From Bryobacterales bacterium (lineage in GTDB: Bacteria > Acidobacteriota > Terriglobia > Bryobacterales > Bryobacteraceae): DNA of 64,000 bases. Under the pieces are notes generated by a model. The model saw nothing but the letters and a program-made list of their open reading frames with translations. It was not told the origin of the DNA and searched no databases. Of this stretch, positions 25,291 through 34,120 are shown one piece after another (the first letter of the stretch is position 1; each line of letters starts with the position of its first letter). The stretch is taken from contig JADJOP010000037.1 of the NCBI GenBank assembly GCA_016713735.1, positions 62,001 through 126,000 of the forward strand, written 5' to 3'. A program made the translations under genes and the position numbers.

Positions 25291-26226
25291 CTACCCGTGT
25301 ACCATCGATTCAGTGGCCGCTTGTGCGCCCGCGGCCGACTCCATCAGGCAGTGATAATACTCCTCAAACAAGCGGTCGTGCGTCTGGTCTGGCGAAAAGC
25401 CCGGAAGACGGCAGTGGTCGTGCTCGATCTTCCCGCTCATGCGGAGTATCCTCTTCTCGTAGTGGATGATCATCTCCACATCCTGCCGGATGTGATTCAG
25501 CAGCGGCAGCAATAGCCCATGAATCCGCACCGCCTCGTCCCTGCGGCCGGCCTTGTAGGCATTGTAAATGCTCAGGTACACACGGCTCAGCGAACAGCCC
25601 GGCATCACACCAATGGCCCCGCGGTCGAGCGACTCGATCATCTGGAAGCCCGCGTTCCCCGTGAACACCTTCGCCTCCTCGCACAGCGTCATCAGTCGCG
25701 TGATGTAGGCGCCCGGCGGCTTACACTCGATCTTGAACAGGTGAATGTTCGGCGAATCGCCCTGCAGCCGCGCCAGCACCTCGGGGGGAATCCCGACCCC
25801 GGTCTGCTCCGGCGCATACTGCAGCATGATGGGAAGGCGCACCGCTCTCCCTACCGCCAGCGCGTGCTCGTAAACGGCCGCCGCGGAAGGCTTCAAAAAG
25901 AACGGCGGCAGCAGCATCAGGCAATCCGCTCCAGCCTCTTCCCACTGCAGCGCTTCACGAACGGCCAGCGCCGTTGCATGCTGCGTCACCGACAGGATGC
26001 TGGGCACGCCCGCCTTGAGGCACTCCTCAACGGCGATGCGCGCGATGGCGAGCCTCTCGCCATCGCTCAGCTTGTAGTACTCCGAGGCAATGCCGAACAG
26101 CGTCAGGGCATGGCACCCTTCTTCAATCAGAGCCCGCAGCAGGCTCCGCAAACTGTCGCCGTCCAGTTCCCCCTCCGGGGTGAACGGCGTGGCGACGATC
26201 GGGCAAATTCCCTGGATTGGTTTCAT
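25291..26226 (-). CDS. Dihydrodipicolinate synthase/N-acetylneuraminate lyase family aldolase
   Basis: The 311-residue protein is a (beta/alpha)8 class I aldolase: MKPIQGICPIVATPFTPEGELDGDSLRSLL, EEAGADCLMLLPP, LQYAPE (family Tyr) and LFKIECKPPG with the Schiff-base lysine near 165. GCHALTLFGIASEYYKLS replaces the usual GTTGE loop, indicating a substrate other than aspartate semialdehyde. The start at 26226 is 10 bp after the enolase-superfamily gene, so they are co-transcribed. The pair suggests dehydration of a sugar acid to a 2-keto-3-deoxy acid, then cleavage to pyruvate plus an aldehyde. Confidence 0.85.
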   Translation of the reverse strand: MKPIQGICPIVATPFTPEGELDGDSLRSLLRALIEEGCHALTLFGIASEYYKLSDGERLAIARIAVEECLKAGVPSILSVTQHATALAVREALQWEEAGADCLMLLPPFFLKPSAAAVYEHALAVGRAVRLPIMLQYAPEQTGVGIPPEVLARLQGDSPNIHLFKIECKPPGAYITRLMTLCEEAKVFTGNAGFQMIESLDRGAIGVMPGCSLSRVYLSIYNAYKAGRRDEAVRIHGLLLPLLNHIRQDVEMIIHYEKRILRMSGKIEHDHCRLPGFSPDQTHDRLFEEYYHCLMESAAGAQAATESMVHG

Positions 26227-26236
26227 GGTGTTTGGA

Positions 26237-27406
26237 TTAGGAAGACATGGAATACTGCAATACCTCGGGTTTGGGTTCGACGCCGAGCCCGGGCCCCTCG
26301 GGCAAAGTGAAATAACCGTCCGCGCACGACATCGTGCCTGTAAGAAAACGCAAATTGCGGTCGAAGATCGAATGCTGGTACTCGTGAAACACCAGGTGCG
26401 GCAACGCCGCCGAGGCGTGCAAGCTGGCCGCCTGGAAGATCCCAATGCCAATGCTGGCATGCGGCATGACGCGGCAGTGGAACATCTTGGCGGCCTGGCA
26501 AATTTCCGCGAACGAGGTGATGCCCGTGCGCCCCATCTCCGGCTGCACCACGTCCATGCAGCGCTTGAGAAAGCGCGGCAAATACTCAAAGGCCGTGCGC
26601 AACTCCTCGCCTAAACCCACCGGTGTGCGGATGCCGCGCGCCACCTCGGCCTGCCCTTCAATGTCCTCCGCATGAACAGGCGCCTCGGCCAGGTAGAGAT
26701 CGAACTCCTCCAGCTTGCGAATCAGCCGGATCGCCTCGGCCGCGCTGTAGCGCCAGTGCAAATCAACCAGGATCTTCACCTCGGGCCCCAGCGCCTCGCG
26801 CAACCGTGCCATCTCGCGGCACTCGCCCTGGTCCGCCACGGCCGCCGCGAACTTCACCGCCGGAAAACCCCGGCTCGTCCACAAACGCGCCATCTCGACA
26901 CGCTGCTCCAGCGTCGGCGCGGGCAGCCCGGAAACATAGGCCGGAATCCGCTCGTGCCGCCGCCCGCCGAGCAGCTTGCACAGCGGCATCTGCGTCAGCT
27001 TTCCTTTCAAATCCCAAATGGCGATGTCCAGCGCCGCGATCGAGTCCACGTAGAAGCCGCCAAAATAGCCGCGCACCCGCATGGCGTCGTAGAGATCCTC
27101 GAAGATGGCGGTGGAATCCATGGGGTCGCGCCCCACCACCAGCGGACCCAAAAGCTCCCGGATAATCACCGTGGCCGCCTGCGGCGCGACCACACTCACG
27201 CATTCACCCCAGCCGCTGAGCCCGCCCGCCGTGGTCAGCCGCACCAGCACGCAGTGGTCCGACGTGCTGTACACCGTCCGGTTGCCGGGCCGCACGAAGC
27301 AGCCCTTCTCGTTCACGGTCACGCCCGGTTCCAACGCCCCCAGATAGGGAACATCGCGCGGAATACGCAACGGAAAAACTTCCACGGATTGGATGCGATC
27401 GTTCAT
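26237..27406 (-). CDS. Enolase-superfamily (mandelate racemase/muconate lactonizing) sugar-acid enzyme C
   Basis: The 389-residue protein has an N-terminal capping domain and a barrel with metal ligands in LVDLHW (Asp), LAEAPV (Glu) and GLGEEL (Glu), and the catalytic His in MPHASIG. AVKFAAA keeps only one of the two KxK lysines, and the His partner site reads QPEMGRTG with Glu where mandelate racemase has Asp. The family abstracts a proton next to a carboxylate; members are sugar-acid dehydratases and cycloisomerases. Its place before an aldolase and a symporter supports sugar-acid catabolism. If the substrate is a carrageenan-type galactan, an anhydrogalactonate cycloisomerase role is conceivable, but I cannot tell from sequence. 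Confidence 0.85.
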   Translation of the reverse strand: MNDRIQSVEVFPLRIPRDVPYLGALEPGVTVNEKGCFVRPGNRTVYSTSDHCVLVRLTTAGGLSGWGECVSVVAPQAATVIIRELLGPLVVGRDPMDSTAIFEDLYDAMRVRGYFGGFYVDSIAALDIAIWDLKGKLTQMPLCKLLGGRRHERIPAYVSGLPAPTLEQRVEMARLWTSRGFPAVKFAAAVADQGECREMARLREALGPEVKILVDLHWRYSAAEAIRLIRKLEEFDLYLAEAPVHAEDIEGQAEVARGIRTPVGLGEELRTAFEYLPRFLKRCMDVVQPEMGRTGITSFAEICQAAKMFHCRVMPHASIGIGIFQAASLHASAALPHLVFHEYQHSIFDRNLRFLTGTMSCADGYFTLPEGPGLGVEPKPEVLQYSMSS

Positions 27407-27461
27407 AGTGTCACGCTCGGTTCACGCCTTGTATCGCCGCGGCGCCTGCCCGCCAGCCGTC

Positions 27462-28295
27462 TCATGGTTGCTCTCCAAACGGATAGAGCGACCGCGCCGC
27501 GAGGATGCGCGCCTTCGACTTCCCCGTGTTATAAAAGCCCACCGTCGTGTTGAGGCGGTAAAAGTACGCATCCCCGGCTTTGGCCGGGAACTTCCCTTCC
27601 ACCCCATCGCTGCCGCCGCCGGCCACCATCAGCCCTTCCCCTTCCAGCAACACATACACCTCCTCCTCGCGGTCGTGACTGTGCGGGAAGTTTGTTCCGC
27701 CCGGCGTCATCTCCATCATGAACAGGCTGGTGAGTACGCCGCCCGCGGCGATCTTGTCGCGCGTGCTGTTCGTCCCGCCAATCATCAGCCGGTAGAGCGT
27801 CGATGGCGGGTGCTTCCCCACGACTTGCAGTTTCACTTCGCCGGCGCTGGCACTCTGCAGCTCGGCCGCACCCTTCCGCCCTTTCGGCAGCCGGTAGCCC
27901 TGCTGCAGCAACTCCAGCCCCGCCGCGCCCGCCGAAAGTTCCAGTCTCGCCCCCGAGGGGATGTACGCGAAATCGTCCTTGCGCAGCGGTTTGCCGTTCA
28001 CTGAGCCTTCGCCACCCAGCACATACCAGGATTGCTCTTCGCTGCCAAGCGTGACAGGGGCGCATCGTCCATTCGCCGCAAGCTCAATCCGCGCCACCCG
28101 CGCCACGCCCCGCGCCACGCCGGCCTGCGGAGTTCCTTCTCCGAACACCGGAAACACCTGGCACGTCTGCGTGCTCAGCGTGGAGGCGGCCGCCTTCACC
28201 TGCGCCAGGTTTGTGCGCACAAAGGTCGGGTTCACCGCCCGCTCCTCGGCCACACACAGGAAACAAACAAGAGGGAAAAGAAATCGTCTCATCAT
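27462..28295 (-). CDS. Exported bicupin protein
   Basis: The 277-residue protein has a signal peptide (MMRRFLFPLVCFLCVAEE) and two cupin barrels. The second (about 170-260) has a complete metal motif, FPHSHDREEEVYVLLEGEG (HxH...E). The first (about 65-135) reads PVTLGSEEQSWYVLGGEG, with the histidines lost. Cupins of this kind bind or isomerise sugars or uronates, or act as sensors. It lies inside the six-gene operon between the GH2 and enolase-superfamily genes. No specific reaction can be assigned. Confidence 0.75.
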   Translation of the reverse strand: MMRRFLFPLVCFLCVAEERAVNPTFVRTNLAQVKAAASTLSTQTCQVFPVFGEGTPQAGVARGVARVARIELAANGRCAPVTLGSEEQSWYVLGGEGSVNGKPLRKDDFAYIPSGARLELSAGAAGLELLQQGYRLPKGRKGAAELQSASAGEVKLQVVGKHPPSTLYRLMIGGTNSTRDKIAAGGVLTSLFMMEMTPGGTNFPHSHDREEEVYVLLEGEGLMVAGGGSDGVEGKFPAKAGDAYFYRLNTTVGFYNTGKSKARILAARSLYPFGEQP

Positions 28296-28395
28296 CGGTC
28301 AGCTCCGCTTCACGCTCCCCGTCAAAATTGCGCTCCCGGCACGTTCCGCGGTCGCCATTCCCGCCTCGGCCGGCTGCTTCCACACATCCACACGT

Positions 28396-30477
28396 TCACT
28401 CATCAACAGCCACCTCGGTTGCAAGGATGGGGAAACCGGTTGGCCGCACGATCTCCACGCTCACTCTGGCGGCCGAGCCCTTCGCCGGCAGGCTGGCCTC
28501 CAAACGGTGAGCAGTGCCGGGTTCGAGCGTCGGAATCGCCTCGCTGTGCGTGGCCAGAACCGCTCCGCCCGCACCCAGCAGCCGCAAACGCGCCGTGTAG
28601 CCGCGCAGGCTGTGCGCCGGAAAGTCGCCCCGCGCACCCACGGTCGCCGAAAGTTTCACCGCTGCGCCACCGCCCGTGGCGCGCGCCTCGCGGATCACCG
28701 CCGGCGAGGATTCCTCGGCCAGCACAGCGTACGCCTCTTTCTCCTGCCGGTCGTACGTGACAATCCCCCATTGCCGCTGCCCCTGGCGGTCGGTTCCCAC
28801 CCCCCAGCGGCTGCGGTAGTCGTTATAGGTCCACACCGATGCGCCGACCACGTATGGCCGCGCGCGGAAGATGCCATAGGCCTCGCGGAAGAAGGCGCCG
28901 CGCTGCGCGCCGCTCATGGCGTCGCCGCGCACGCCATACTCGCTCACCAGGACTGGCTTGTCGGGCCAGCGGCGGTGCACGCGGTCCAACCGTCCCGCTA
29001 GATCCTCGTAAATGTTCACGCAAATCAGATCCACATAACGCGAGGATTCCTCATCGCCGCGCTCAAACGCTGTCGAAAAGGCATGGTTGCTGACGAAGGT
29101 CACCAGCCGTGAGTCATCGACCGTCTTGACCCACTCGATCATGTCCTTGGTCCATCGCAGTCCCGCCGCCTGGTAGGAGACATATTCGTTGCCGACACTC
29201 CAGCCGATCACCGACGGGTGATTCCAATCCCGCTCGATCATCTCCCGCATCTGCGCTTGAAACTTCTCCCGGATGAGCGCCGAGTCCATCTGCTCGCCCG
29301 TCAACTGCCAGTTCAGCCCTTCCTCAATCAGAAGCACGCCATGGCGATCGGCCCATTCGAGCACGGACTCGGCGAGCGGATAGTGGCTCAGGCGCGCGAA
29401 CTCGAGATTGGCCCGCTTCATCTGCCGCATATCGGCATCCACGATCTCCGGCGGGTCCATCGACGCCGTGCGCGGGTGATCGGCATGACGGTTCGCTCCC
29501 GCCATCCGCACCGGTTTGCCGTTCAGCAGCAACTGCCCGTCGCGGGCCTCCACCCGCCGGATGCCGAACGTCGCCTGGCTCTCATCGGCCTGCCTCGGCG
29601 AACCGGCCCGCTTGAGCGATGCGCGAAGTGTGTACAGGTTCGGGTGGTCGACATCCCACAACCGCACCTGCTCCCGCCTCAGATCCATCCGCGCCTTCAG
29701 CGGCGTGACGCTCCGCGGCGGCAGCATCGCCGCGACAGCCGCCGTTGCCTGGTCGCCCAGACTGGCTTCCAATTGCACCTCCACCGCGTCATCGGTTGCG
29801 TTCGCCAGGTACGCCGTGATGGCAACCGTAGCGCCGCCGCGCGCCAGGTCCGGCGTGGCCGCGGCGCGCAAGCGAGAGATGTGCACCGGATCAACCAGCA
29901 GCAGCCTCACCGGCCGCAGAATGCCGCCATACTCCATCCACGGGTACACCTGGTCCTGCGCCTTCGGCCCAATGCGCGCGCCGGGTAGCGTCGTCGTGTT
30001 CCAGGAATTGTCCACCTCCACCGCCAGCGTATTTTCCCCTGGTTGCAGGTGCGCCGTGGCGTCGACGAGAAACGGTGTGTAGCCTCCCTCGTGCGCACCC
30101 GCGAGGCGCCCATTGATCCACACCCTGGCGCGGTAGAAGACAGCCTCAAATGCTAACTCGGCATGGCGGCCCGCGCCTCCCTCGGGCAACGCAAAGGTCC
30201 GCCGGTACCAGGCTGCGCCCGTGTGCGGGTAGCGCGGATCGAGGCTCCAACAGTGCGGCACATCGACAGCGCCCCAATCGCGAAGCGCGAGCCCAGGCTT
30301 GTGCCACCCGTTTAGCTCGCCCGCCCGGGCAGGGTCAATGGCGAACTGCCAGCGCCCGCCCAGATCGATCTCTCGTCTTCCCGCCGCGGTGTCGGTTGCG
30401 GACTGCGCGCCCGCCAAGCCGCTCCCGGCGACCACCGTCATCACCGCAAGCGCCGCCGCTGCTCTGCACCAGTTCAA
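28396..30477 (-). CDS. Secreted glycoside hydrolase family 2 (beta-galactosidase/beta-glucuronidase type)
   Basis: The 693-residue protein has a signal peptide ending near SGLAGAQS and a GH2 sugar-binding jelly roll (about 35-200; WYRRTFALPE, VWINGRLAGAHEGGYTPF). The Ig-like domain follows (about 205-310), then the barrel (about 315-580). The acid/base Glu is in WSVGNEY and the nucleophile Glu in VLVSEYG, so it should be active as a retaining exo-glycosidase. It is the second gene of the operon, 15 bp after TonB receptor 2, and would trim oligosaccharides in the periplasm. GH2 includes beta-galactosidases, glucuronidases and mannosidases; the specificity is not readable here. Confidence 0.9.
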   Translation of the reverse strand: MNWCRAAAALAVMTVVAGSGLAGAQSATDTAAGRREIDLGGRWQFAIDPARAGELNGWHKPGLALRDWGAVDVPHCWSLDPRYPHTGAAWYRRTFALPEGGAGRHAELAFEAVFYRARVWINGRLAGAHEGGYTPFLVDATAHLQPGENTLAVEVDNSWNTTTLPGARIGPKAQDQVYPWMEYGGILRPVRLLLVDPVHISRLRAAATPDLARGGATVAITAYLANATDDAVEVQLEASLGDQATAAVAAMLPPRSVTPLKARMDLRREQVRLWDVDHPNLYTLRASLKRAGSPRQADESQATFGIRRVEARDGQLLLNGKPVRMAGANRHADHPRTASMDPPEIVDADMRQMKRANLEFARLSHYPLAESVLEWADRHGVLLIEEGLNWQLTGEQMDSALIREKFQAQMREMIERDWNHPSVIGWSVGNEYVSYQAAGLRWTKDMIEWVKTVDDSRLVTFVSNHAFSTAFERGDEESSRYVDLICVNIYEDLAGRLDRVHRRWPDKPVLVSEYGVRGDAMSGAQRGAFFREAYGIFRARPYVVGASVWTYNDYRSRWGVGTDRQGQRQWGIVTYDRQEKEAYAVLAEESSPAVIREARATGGGAAVKLSATVGARGDFPAHSLRGYTARLRLLGAGGAVLATHSEAIPTLEPGTAHRLEASLPAKGSAARVSVEIVRPTGFPILATEVAVDE

Positions 30478-30492
30478 GTCGCTCCTTGTCTA

Positions 30493-33400
30493 TCAAAACA
30501 CCAGTTTCAACCCGAACTGCGCGCGGCGCCCCAGCCCGGCCGTCGTGATCACGCCGAAGCCGCCCGCCGTGAAACTGGTATTCGGAATACCGAGATTCAC
30601 ACGGTTGAAGAGGTTGAAGAACTCTGACCGGAACTGAAGTCTCCAACTTTCGGAAAACCGGAACGACTTGAAGATGGAGAAGTCGACGTTGGCCAGTCCT
30701 GGCGCCCGCACGTTGGGAAGTGTGCGCGCCGTGTTGCCGTAGGTGAATAGGGGAGGCTGGACGAAGGCCGAAGTGTTGAACCAGCGATTCGGAGAGCGCT
30801 CGTCCGCGGGGAGTTCAGGGTTTCCGATCGTGTCTGGACGGTCAGCGGCGCGGTTGTTGGCGCCGCGAACAGCGAGGGGAATCCCCGTTTGCAGCGTGAG
30901 AATTCCGTTCACTTGCCATTCGCCGAGAATGGCGTTGGCAATCGCCGAGCCCGGAGCAAACGCCTTGCCCTTGCCCACCGGCAGCTCCCATAGTCCGCTC
31001 GTCGTGAAGATCTGCGAGATGTCCTGAGGCTCCACGGCGCGGCAGGAACGGCGGTCGAACAATGTGTTTTGGCCGCAGGAGACATTGGGCTGGTCGCCGG
31101 CACCGGCAAAGCTGATGATGTTCAGGCCGATATCCCCGATCAACTTCGACACAGTGTACACGCCCAGCACGCTCAACCCGCGCGAAAAGCGCTTCTCGGC
31201 CCGGAACTGGCCGCTGTGGTAGATCGAGTTTCCCAGGTTCGGATTCAACACGTTGACATTGTTGTAGGCCGGAAAGGGGAGCAGCGACTGCTGGCGGGAT
31301 ATGGTCGCGTTGCTCAGCGGCGTCCCCGGCGGAATGATGCCGAACATCGGATTCGGCACACGGTCATCCAGCGCGAAACCAAGGCTGAGATAGCGCGGGT
31401 CGAGTTGTCTCAGGCTGTACCCCTGGCTGACCGCTTTCAGCGTATGGCTGCCGGCATAGACCGCCTCCAGCAGCAACCCGCTGTTGCCTACCGCATGCTG
31501 AATGCCGAAGTTCCACTGCTGCACATAAGGGGTTCGCGAGTTCGTTTCGCGAATGCTGACGGCGTTGCCAAGGAAACTTGCCGGACCGTTGGCGCTGCCG
31601 GGCGGCTGGATCACATTGGGCGGCCCGTTCCGCAGCCGGAAAGCCGGGTTCAGGCCGTCCGGCGAGGCATAGCTGGTTGTCGCCGAGAAGCCCAGCGTAT
31701 CCGGAAACGCAAACGTCGCCGAGTGAAAGTAGAAGATGCCATAGGCGGCGCGCAATACGGTGCGTCCACCTCCAAACATGTCATAGGCGAACCCAAGACG
31801 CGGGCCATAGTTGTTGTAGTCGTTCTGGTCGACCGTGCGGCCGAAATCGACACCCGCAAACTGGAGCGCGCCGGGCAACCTGGTGATGGGATTCGTGACG
31901 GCCGGGTTGAAGTTGCTGTAGCGGTTATAGCGTTCGCGCGGCGCGGTGATGATGTCGTAGCGGAACCCGGCGTTCAATGTCAGCCGAGGCGTCACTTTGA
32001 TGTCATCTTGAACGAAGCCTGCGTAGTAGTAATACCGCTCCGAGGCAGCCAACCCGACCACGAGGCGGCCGGAGGTAACGGCGCCCAGGGCCAGCGTGGC
32101 GACGCCAAACCCGGTGGCGTTGGGCGACTGTGGATTATTCGTGGTGCCACGCGCGAAGGTAAATTCACCGGAAACGGGGCCCGGCTGATACTTGTTGCGC
32201 TCATCGAAGCGAAGGTCGATCCCGAATTTCAGGTTGTGACGGCCACGAGTCATGCTCATGGAGTTGGTGAGCTGAAACACGGTGTTCCCGCGCAGCGCGA
32301 GTTGGCCCATGTTGTTGCCGATCAGGATGCTGTCGTCCACCACGAAACGGGGAAACAGCGTGGCCGGCACAATCGGCGGCAAACCGAGTTCCTGCGGCGC
32401 GTTCTTGTCCATTCCGGCCGGATTGCTCCACACCCACTGGCGGTTGGCCGCCAGGCGCAGTTCGTTCATTGTCCGCGGCGACAGAATGCTGGTGATGCCG
32501 ACGACGGCATTCTGCGCCTCGCGGCCCTTGATCGCTCCGGTCGGATCGGCGATGTTCCCCTCGCCAAAACTCCACGGAGGATCGTTGCTGGTGACGTCGT
32601 TGAAGCTGTAACGGCCAAAGAGCTTATGGTTGGCCGACAATTGGTGGTCGATCTTGGCGGTGAACTGGTCGTTGCGCGTCGTCGACCCAGGCGCGCGGGC
32701 GTAGTTGTTGCGACCGGTGAGGTCCTCTGCCGGGCGGTTGGGCTCGGGCACGTAGCTCATGGCCTTCAGCGCCACCGGATCGAGCCGGCTGGCCGGCAGC
32801 AAGGCGTTCGGGAAGGGCGCGCGCACCAGTCCCGAGCCGGACGGGTTGGCGCGCGTCGATTCGGGATCGAACAGCTGAACTAGGACAGTTTGCCGCGTGG
32901 CCGGGTTGACCACATAGGTCTGCGAGAAGTCGCCGCGCCGCTCCAGCATGGTCGGCACGCGGCCCTGGGTGGTAACGGCCGAACTGAACCGGATGGCCTC
33001 ATAGTTCGTGAAAAAGAAGGTCTTGTCCTTGCCGTTGTAACCGGGCAGGTAAACCGGGCCGCCCCAGCTTCCGCCGAACTGGTTATAGCGGATCGGCGCC
33101 TTTCTCAGCCCGCTGCGGTTGTTGGTCCAGCCTGCTGCGTCCAGCTTGTCGTTGCGCAGGAACTCAAACAGGTTGCCGTGGAACTGGTTCGTGCCGGACT
33201 TGGAGACGATGTTGATCACGCCCCCGCCCGTCATTCCGTATTCGGCCGAAAACGCATTGGTCTGAACCTTGAACTCCTCCACCGCGTCCACGTTGGGGGC
33301 AAGTGAATACTCGTTCCGCTCGGGCAGCGTGAGGCTGGCGCCGTCGAGCAACATCGCGTTCGTTCCCCCCTGGCCGCCGTTGATGCTCACGCTGGTGAGG

Positions 33401-33927
33401 TTGAAGTTCGCCGTATCCAGAAACGCCGAACCCTGCAACCGCACACCCGCCGCCAGACGCATTAGCTCCAGCGGATTGCGGCCGTTCAACGGAAGCTCAA
33501 CCACCCGCTTGTTCTCGATCACCTGCCCCAGCGCTGAGCTCTCCGTCTCGGTCGGCACGGTCGAGGAGACCACCTCAATGCGCTGCGTGGTTTCCCCAAG
33601 CTCCAACCGCATGTCGACGCGGGCGCGTTGGTCCACTTGCAAGACAATTCCCTCACGCACGGACGTCTTGAACCCGCTCAACTCGGCTTGAATGCGGTAA
33701 CCGCCGACGCTGAGCGCGGGGAAGAGGTAGTTCCCGAGTGCGTCCGAGAAGGTGACAAGCGTTTCGTTCGTTCCCGTGTGAGTGGCCGATACGCGGGCAT
33801 TGGCTACCCCCGCCATCGCCGGGTCTTCCACCCGGCCGGCGAGAGACGCCCGCCCCATCTGCCCAAACGTAGGGCAGGTGCAAACGAGCAGGAGAAGTGC
33901 GGCGGCGGCTGACTTGTTCAGTGACAT
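30493..33927 (-). CDS. Oar-like TonB-dependent receptor with carboxypeptidase regulatory-like N-domain (receptor 2)
   Basis: The 1144-residue outer-membrane protein has a signal peptide (NKSAAAALLLLVCTCPTFGQ), a carboxypeptidase-regulatory domain (about 28-110; ASLAGRVEDPAMAGVANARV) and a plug with PLNGRNPLELM and TNAFSAEYGMTGGGVINIVSKSGTNQF. The beta-barrel ends in RRAQFGLKLVF. A TTG start 12 codons upstream would lie inside the 20-bp operator palindrome, so ATG at 33927 with AAGGGA upstream is chosen. It is the first gene of a minus-strand operon with GH2, bicupin, enolase-superfamily enzyme, aldolase and symporter, controlled by the strongest LacI-type operator. Confidence 0.92.
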   Translation of the reverse strand: MSLNKSAAAALLLLVCTCPTFGQMGRASLAGRVEDPAMAGVANARVSATHTGTNETLVTFSDALGNYLFPALSVGGYRIQAELSGFKTSVREGIVLQVDQRARVDMRLELGETTQRIEVVSSTVPTETESSALGQVIENKRVVELPLNGRNPLELMRLAAGVRLQGSAFLDTANFNLTSVSINGGQGGTNAMLLDGASLTLPERNEYSLAPNVDAVEEFKVQTNAFSAEYGMTGGGVINIVSKSGTNQFHGNLFEFLRNDKLDAAGWTNNRSGLRKAPIRYNQFGGSWGGPVYLPGYNGKDKTFFFTNYEAIRFSSAVTTQGRVPTMLERRGDFSQTYVVNPATRQTVLVQLFDPESTRANPSGSGLVRAPFPNALLPASRLDPVALKAMSYVPEPNRPAEDLTGRNNYARAPGSTTRNDQFTAKIDHQLSANHKLFGRYSFNDVTSNDPPWSFGEGNIADPTGAIKGREAQNAVVGITSILSPRTMNELRLAANRQWVWSNPAGMDKNAPQELGLPPIVPATLFPRFVVDDSILIGNNMGQLALRGNTVFQLTNSMSMTRGRHNLKFGIDLRFDERNKYQPGPVSGEFTFARGTTNNPQSPNATGFGVATLALGAVTSGRLVVGLAASERYYYYAGFVQDDIKVTPRLTLNAGFRYDIITAPRERYNRYSNFNPAVTNPITRLPGALQFAGVDFGRTVDQNDYNNYGPRLGFAYDMFGGGRTVLRAAYGIFYFHSATFAFPDTLGFSATTSYASPDGLNPAFRLRNGPPNVIQPPGSANGPASFLGNAVSIRETNSRTPYVQQWNFGIQHAVGNSGLLLEAVYAGSHTLKAVSQGYSLRQLDPRYLSLGFALDDRVPNPMFGIIPPGTPLSNATISRQQSLLPFPAYNNVNVLNPNLGNSIYHSGQFRAEKRFSRGLSVLGVYTVSKLIGDIGLNIISFAGAGDQPNVSCGQNTLFDRRSCRAVEPQDISQIFTTSGLWELPVGKGKAFAPGSAIANAILGEWQVNGILTLQTGIPLAVRGANNRAADRPDTIGNPELPADERSPNRWFNTSAFVQPPLFTYGNTARTLPNVRAPGLANVDFSIFKSFRFSESWRLQFRSEFFNLFNRVNLGIPNTSFTAGGFGVITTAGLGRRAQFGLKLVF

Positions 33928-33943
33928 GCGGCTGTCCCTTTCG

Positions 33944-33998
33944 TTGAGAAAACGTTTTCTCAAAAATGGACGCTATCACTTGCTTTCGCGGCTGTCAA
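33944..33998 (-). promoter_or_regulatory. Promoter and LacI-family operator (site B) of the TonB-GH2-symporter operon
   Basis: On the minus strand, TTGACA (33998-33993) and TAGCGT (33975-33970) are 17 bp apart. They are followed by the perfect 20-bp palindrome TTGAGAAAACGTTTTCTCAA (33963-33944), which covers the expected transcription start. A central CG flanked by A and T runs is what LacI-family repressors with a VSVATVSKAL recognition helix typically bind, and such a regulator is encoded 1.5 kb away. Confidence 0.75.
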
Positions 33999-34058
33999 GA
34001 GAAAATCGAACGCCCCGCCCCTACGCTCCGTCGCGCCTTCTGTCAGCATTCCCGTTGA

Positions 34059-34106
34059 TTGACAGGACCTCGCGCGCCTGTCACAATCGTGCGAAATCGT
34101 TCTTGT
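34059..34106 (+). promoter_or_regulatory. Promoter of the sulfatase-LacI genes with a weak operator-like site
   Basis: TTGACA (34059-34064), 17 bp, then CACAAT (34082-34087) on the plus strand, back to back with the promoter at 33944-33998. GCGAAATCGTTCTTGT at 34091-34106 matches the operator palindrome at 12 of 16 positions (7 of 8 left, 5 of 8 right). This could give weak autoregulation of the repressor. Confidence 0.45.
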
Positions 34107-34120
34107 GGAAGGCGACAATC

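Noticed and set aside
26227..26589. N-terminal extension of the aldolase frame up to 26589
   Set aside because: This part overlaps the enolase-superfamily gene and is not protein-like; MKPIQGICPIV at 26226 is the natural family start.
33782..34120. N-terminal extension of the sulfatase frame from 33782
   Set aside because: It would run through the divergent promoter and operator and antisense to TonB receptor 2; the Tat-like leader starts at 34121.
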